Below, piece after piece: positions 63,005 to 64,000 of a stretch of 64,000 nucleotides of DNA. Position numbers and translations under genes: made by a program. The notes beneath the pieces were generated by a model. It saw only the letters and a program-made list of their open reading frames with translations. It searched no databases and was not told the origin of the DNA. Source of the stretch: Bordetella petrii. GTDB lineage: Bacteria; Pseudomonadota; Gammaproteobacteria; Burkholderiales; Burkholderiaceae_B. The stretch covers positions 1,445,698 through 1,509,697 of the forward strand of contig NZ_JAFMZZ010000001.1 of assembly GCF_017356245.1 (NCBI RefSeq), read 5' to 3'. The stretch's first letter is position 1. Each line of letters opens with the position of its first letter.

Positions 63005-63367
63005 ATGAAACGCTATACGCTGACCCTCGCGGGCGCCATCCTGGCTGTTGCCGGCGGCGCCGCGCAGGCGCAAGACCTGGCCGCCGGCAAGGCGGTGTTC
63101 GACAAGTTCAACTGCGCGTCGTGCCACGGCGCCGACGCCAAGACGCCGGTCGACCCGGCCTACCCGATCCTGGCCGGCCAGCATGCCGACTATCTCGAGC
63201 AGGCGCTGAAGTCGTACAAGCGAGGCGCCGCCGGCGCCCCGGCCTCGTCGAACGTGCGCAAGAACCCCATCATGGGCGCGTTCGCCGTGCAGCTGTCCGA
63301 CCAGGACATCGAGAACGTCACCGCCTGGCTGGCCTCGCAGTCCAGCGACCTGGGCGTGCGCAAGTAA
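63005..63367 (+). CDS. Class I cytochrome c, periplasmic (second)
   Basis: A 120-residue cytochrome with a signal peptide (LTLAGAILAVAGGAAQAQ) and heme motif CASCH in FNCASCHGADAKTPV. Candidate Met ligands lie in NPIMGAFAVQLSDQDIENVTAWL. It shares about the same layout as the preceding gene (YPILAGQHADYLEQALKSYK against the first cytochrome's VPMIAGQNAKYIEAALNEYK), so the two arose by duplication. The ATG at 63005 follows a GAGGGCCC ribosome-binding region. Confidence 0.88.
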   Translation: MKRYTLTLAGAILAVAGGAAQAQDLAAGKAVFDKFNCASCHGADAKTPVDPAYPILAGQHADYLEQALKSYKRGAAGAPASSNVRKNPIMGAFAVQLSDQDIENVTAWLASQSSDLGVRK

Positions 63368-63382
63368 ACCGCCGCGCGGCCT

Positions 63383-63426
63383 GCAGGCAAGAAAAAACGC
63401 CCCGCGGGGCGTTTTTTCTTGCCTGC
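63383..63426. terminator. 44-bp perfect palindromic bidirectional terminator
   Basis: 63383-63404 is the exact reverse complement of 63405-63426. The centre CGCCCCGCGGGGCG is flanked by six As and six Ts, so it terminates both the cytochrome transcript and the convergent DUF1841 gene. The palindrome continues outward through GCAGGCAAG/CTTGCCTGC, unusually far. Confidence 0.92.
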
Positions 63427-63450
63427 GGCCAAGGGCCGGGCCGGCCCCCG

Positions 63451-63876
63451 CTAGCGTTCCGCGCGCTGGCGGATCAGCTCGATATAGGCATCGCTGTCGA
63501 GCGGCGTGCCCAGCCGCTGGGCTTCCCAGACCACCTGGCCCAGGCATTCCATGATTTCGTGCGCCGCCTGGTGGGCGTCGCCGCGGTTGACCAGCCGCTG
63601 GTAGGCCGCGCGGATGCCGCGCGGATGGTCGATGGACAGCTGCTCGGCGATGGCCAGGTGCATCGACAGGTGCAGGAACGGGTTGGTGCGGCCCTGCTCG
63701 ACCGGGTATTCGGCCGTCATGGCCTCGGGGTGTTCGAGGTCGCCGTGGTACTCGGGGTGCTCGATGACCCAGTCCAGCGCCATGGACTCCAGCGGCGTCA
63801 GGACCTCGCCGGCGCGGTGCTTGCGCCAGGTCTCGATGAAGAACTCGCGGACTTGGTCGCGGGAAGGGTTGAACAT
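63451..63876 (-). CDS. DUF1841 family protein
   Basis: A 141-residue cytosolic protein of the DUF1841 family: MFNPSRDQVREFFIETWRKHRAGEVLTPLESMALDWVIEHPEYH, NPFLHLSMHLAIAEQLSIDHPRGIR, and DAHQAAHEIMECLGQVVWEAQR. The several His and acidic residues in helices (HLSMHLAIAEQ, AAHEIMECL) could bind a metal, but this is speculation. Function unknown. Convergent with the cytochrome pair. Confidence 0.85.
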   Translation of the reverse strand: MFNPSRDQVREFFIETWRKHRAGEVLTPLESMALDWVIEHPEYHGDLEHPEAMTAEYPVEQGRTNPFLHLSMHLAIAEQLSIDHPRGIRAAYQRLVNRGDAHQAAHEIMECLGQVVWEAQRLGTPLDSDAYIELIRQRAER

Positions 63877-64000
63877 GGGGGCTGCGGCAGGTATACGGAT
63901 GACAGGCCTTCATTTTACGCCCCTGCGCCGCCCCCGCCGGACGCGGCGCCCCAATGCGAGCTAGAATTGGGGGTTGTCCGCCATCCGGCCCGGTAGCTTC
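63877..64000. other. Window end, no gene seen
   Basis: The last 124 bases hold the upstream region of the DUF1841 gene. No coding start, RNA or clear promoter pair was made out. Confidence 0.5.

Overview
The window is a high-GC chromosomal segment of a betaproteobacterium of the family Alcaligenaceae, most likely Bordetella or a close relative such as Achromobacter. The call rests on two Bug-type solute-binding proteins of the tripartite tricarboxylate transporter class, a DUF4148 exported protein, a phasin, a Fis-like protein next to dusB, IclR regulators beside catabolic genes, and short intergenic hairpin repeats of a kind common in this group. No plasmid or prophage backbone is seen.

Layout. 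1-560 has no gene but is packed with palindromes, downstream of ruvA. 561-5916 is a minus-strand block: ubiH, dusB, fis, purH, ruvC, ruvA. 5971-13172 carries a TM2 protein, pepP, a cation exchanger behind a yybP-ykoY type manganese riboswitch, a small protein behind a structured leader, a CtaG-like membrane protein, galU and a BepA-like protease. 13256-22072 holds a YheT hydrolase, ilvE, azlCD, a DEAD-box helicase, a thioredoxin-like protein, an EI24 membrane protein, a CinA-like protein and an IclR regulator. 22073-27934 has a Bug protein, a phasin with candidate PhaR operators, pyrD, the two N-end-rule aminoacyl transferases bpt and aat, and a Nudix hydrolase.

28019-32654 is an AT-rich accessory islet. 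It has a LuxR-type and an AraC-type regulator, a Gly/Ser/Thr-rich exported protein, a lipoprotein, an HTH protein and a second Ser/Thr/Asn-rich exported protein. It abuts tRNA-Cys and tRNA-Gly. 33260-35382 has a DUF2478 protein, a methyltransferase and a glutathione transferase. 35474-41213 is a divergent catabolic locus: IclR, then Bug protein, CoA ligase, citryl-CoA-lyase-like enzyme and two short-chain dehydrogenases. A Phd/PIN toxin-antitoxin pair and a decayed AT-rich stretch follow, closed by a second, identical tRNA-Gly.

42939-55651 is core: murB, dapB, bamE, fur, recN, nadK, hrcA, hemH, grpE, a thioredoxin-like gene, dnaK, dnaJ. Sigma-32 promoters are readable before grpE and before dnaK. 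55740-63876 holds a DUF4148 protein, an M16 peptidase, a GNAT acetyltransferase, a MoxR/VWA pair, two cytochromes c and a DUF1841 protein.

The parts least explained by standard annotation are the exported-protein islet at 28-32.7 kb, the structured leader at 9.1-9.4 kb, the catabolic operon with its 19-bp mirrored operator, and the hairpins with conserved core and covarying arms at 151-300. All calls come from reading the sequence; no database search was run.
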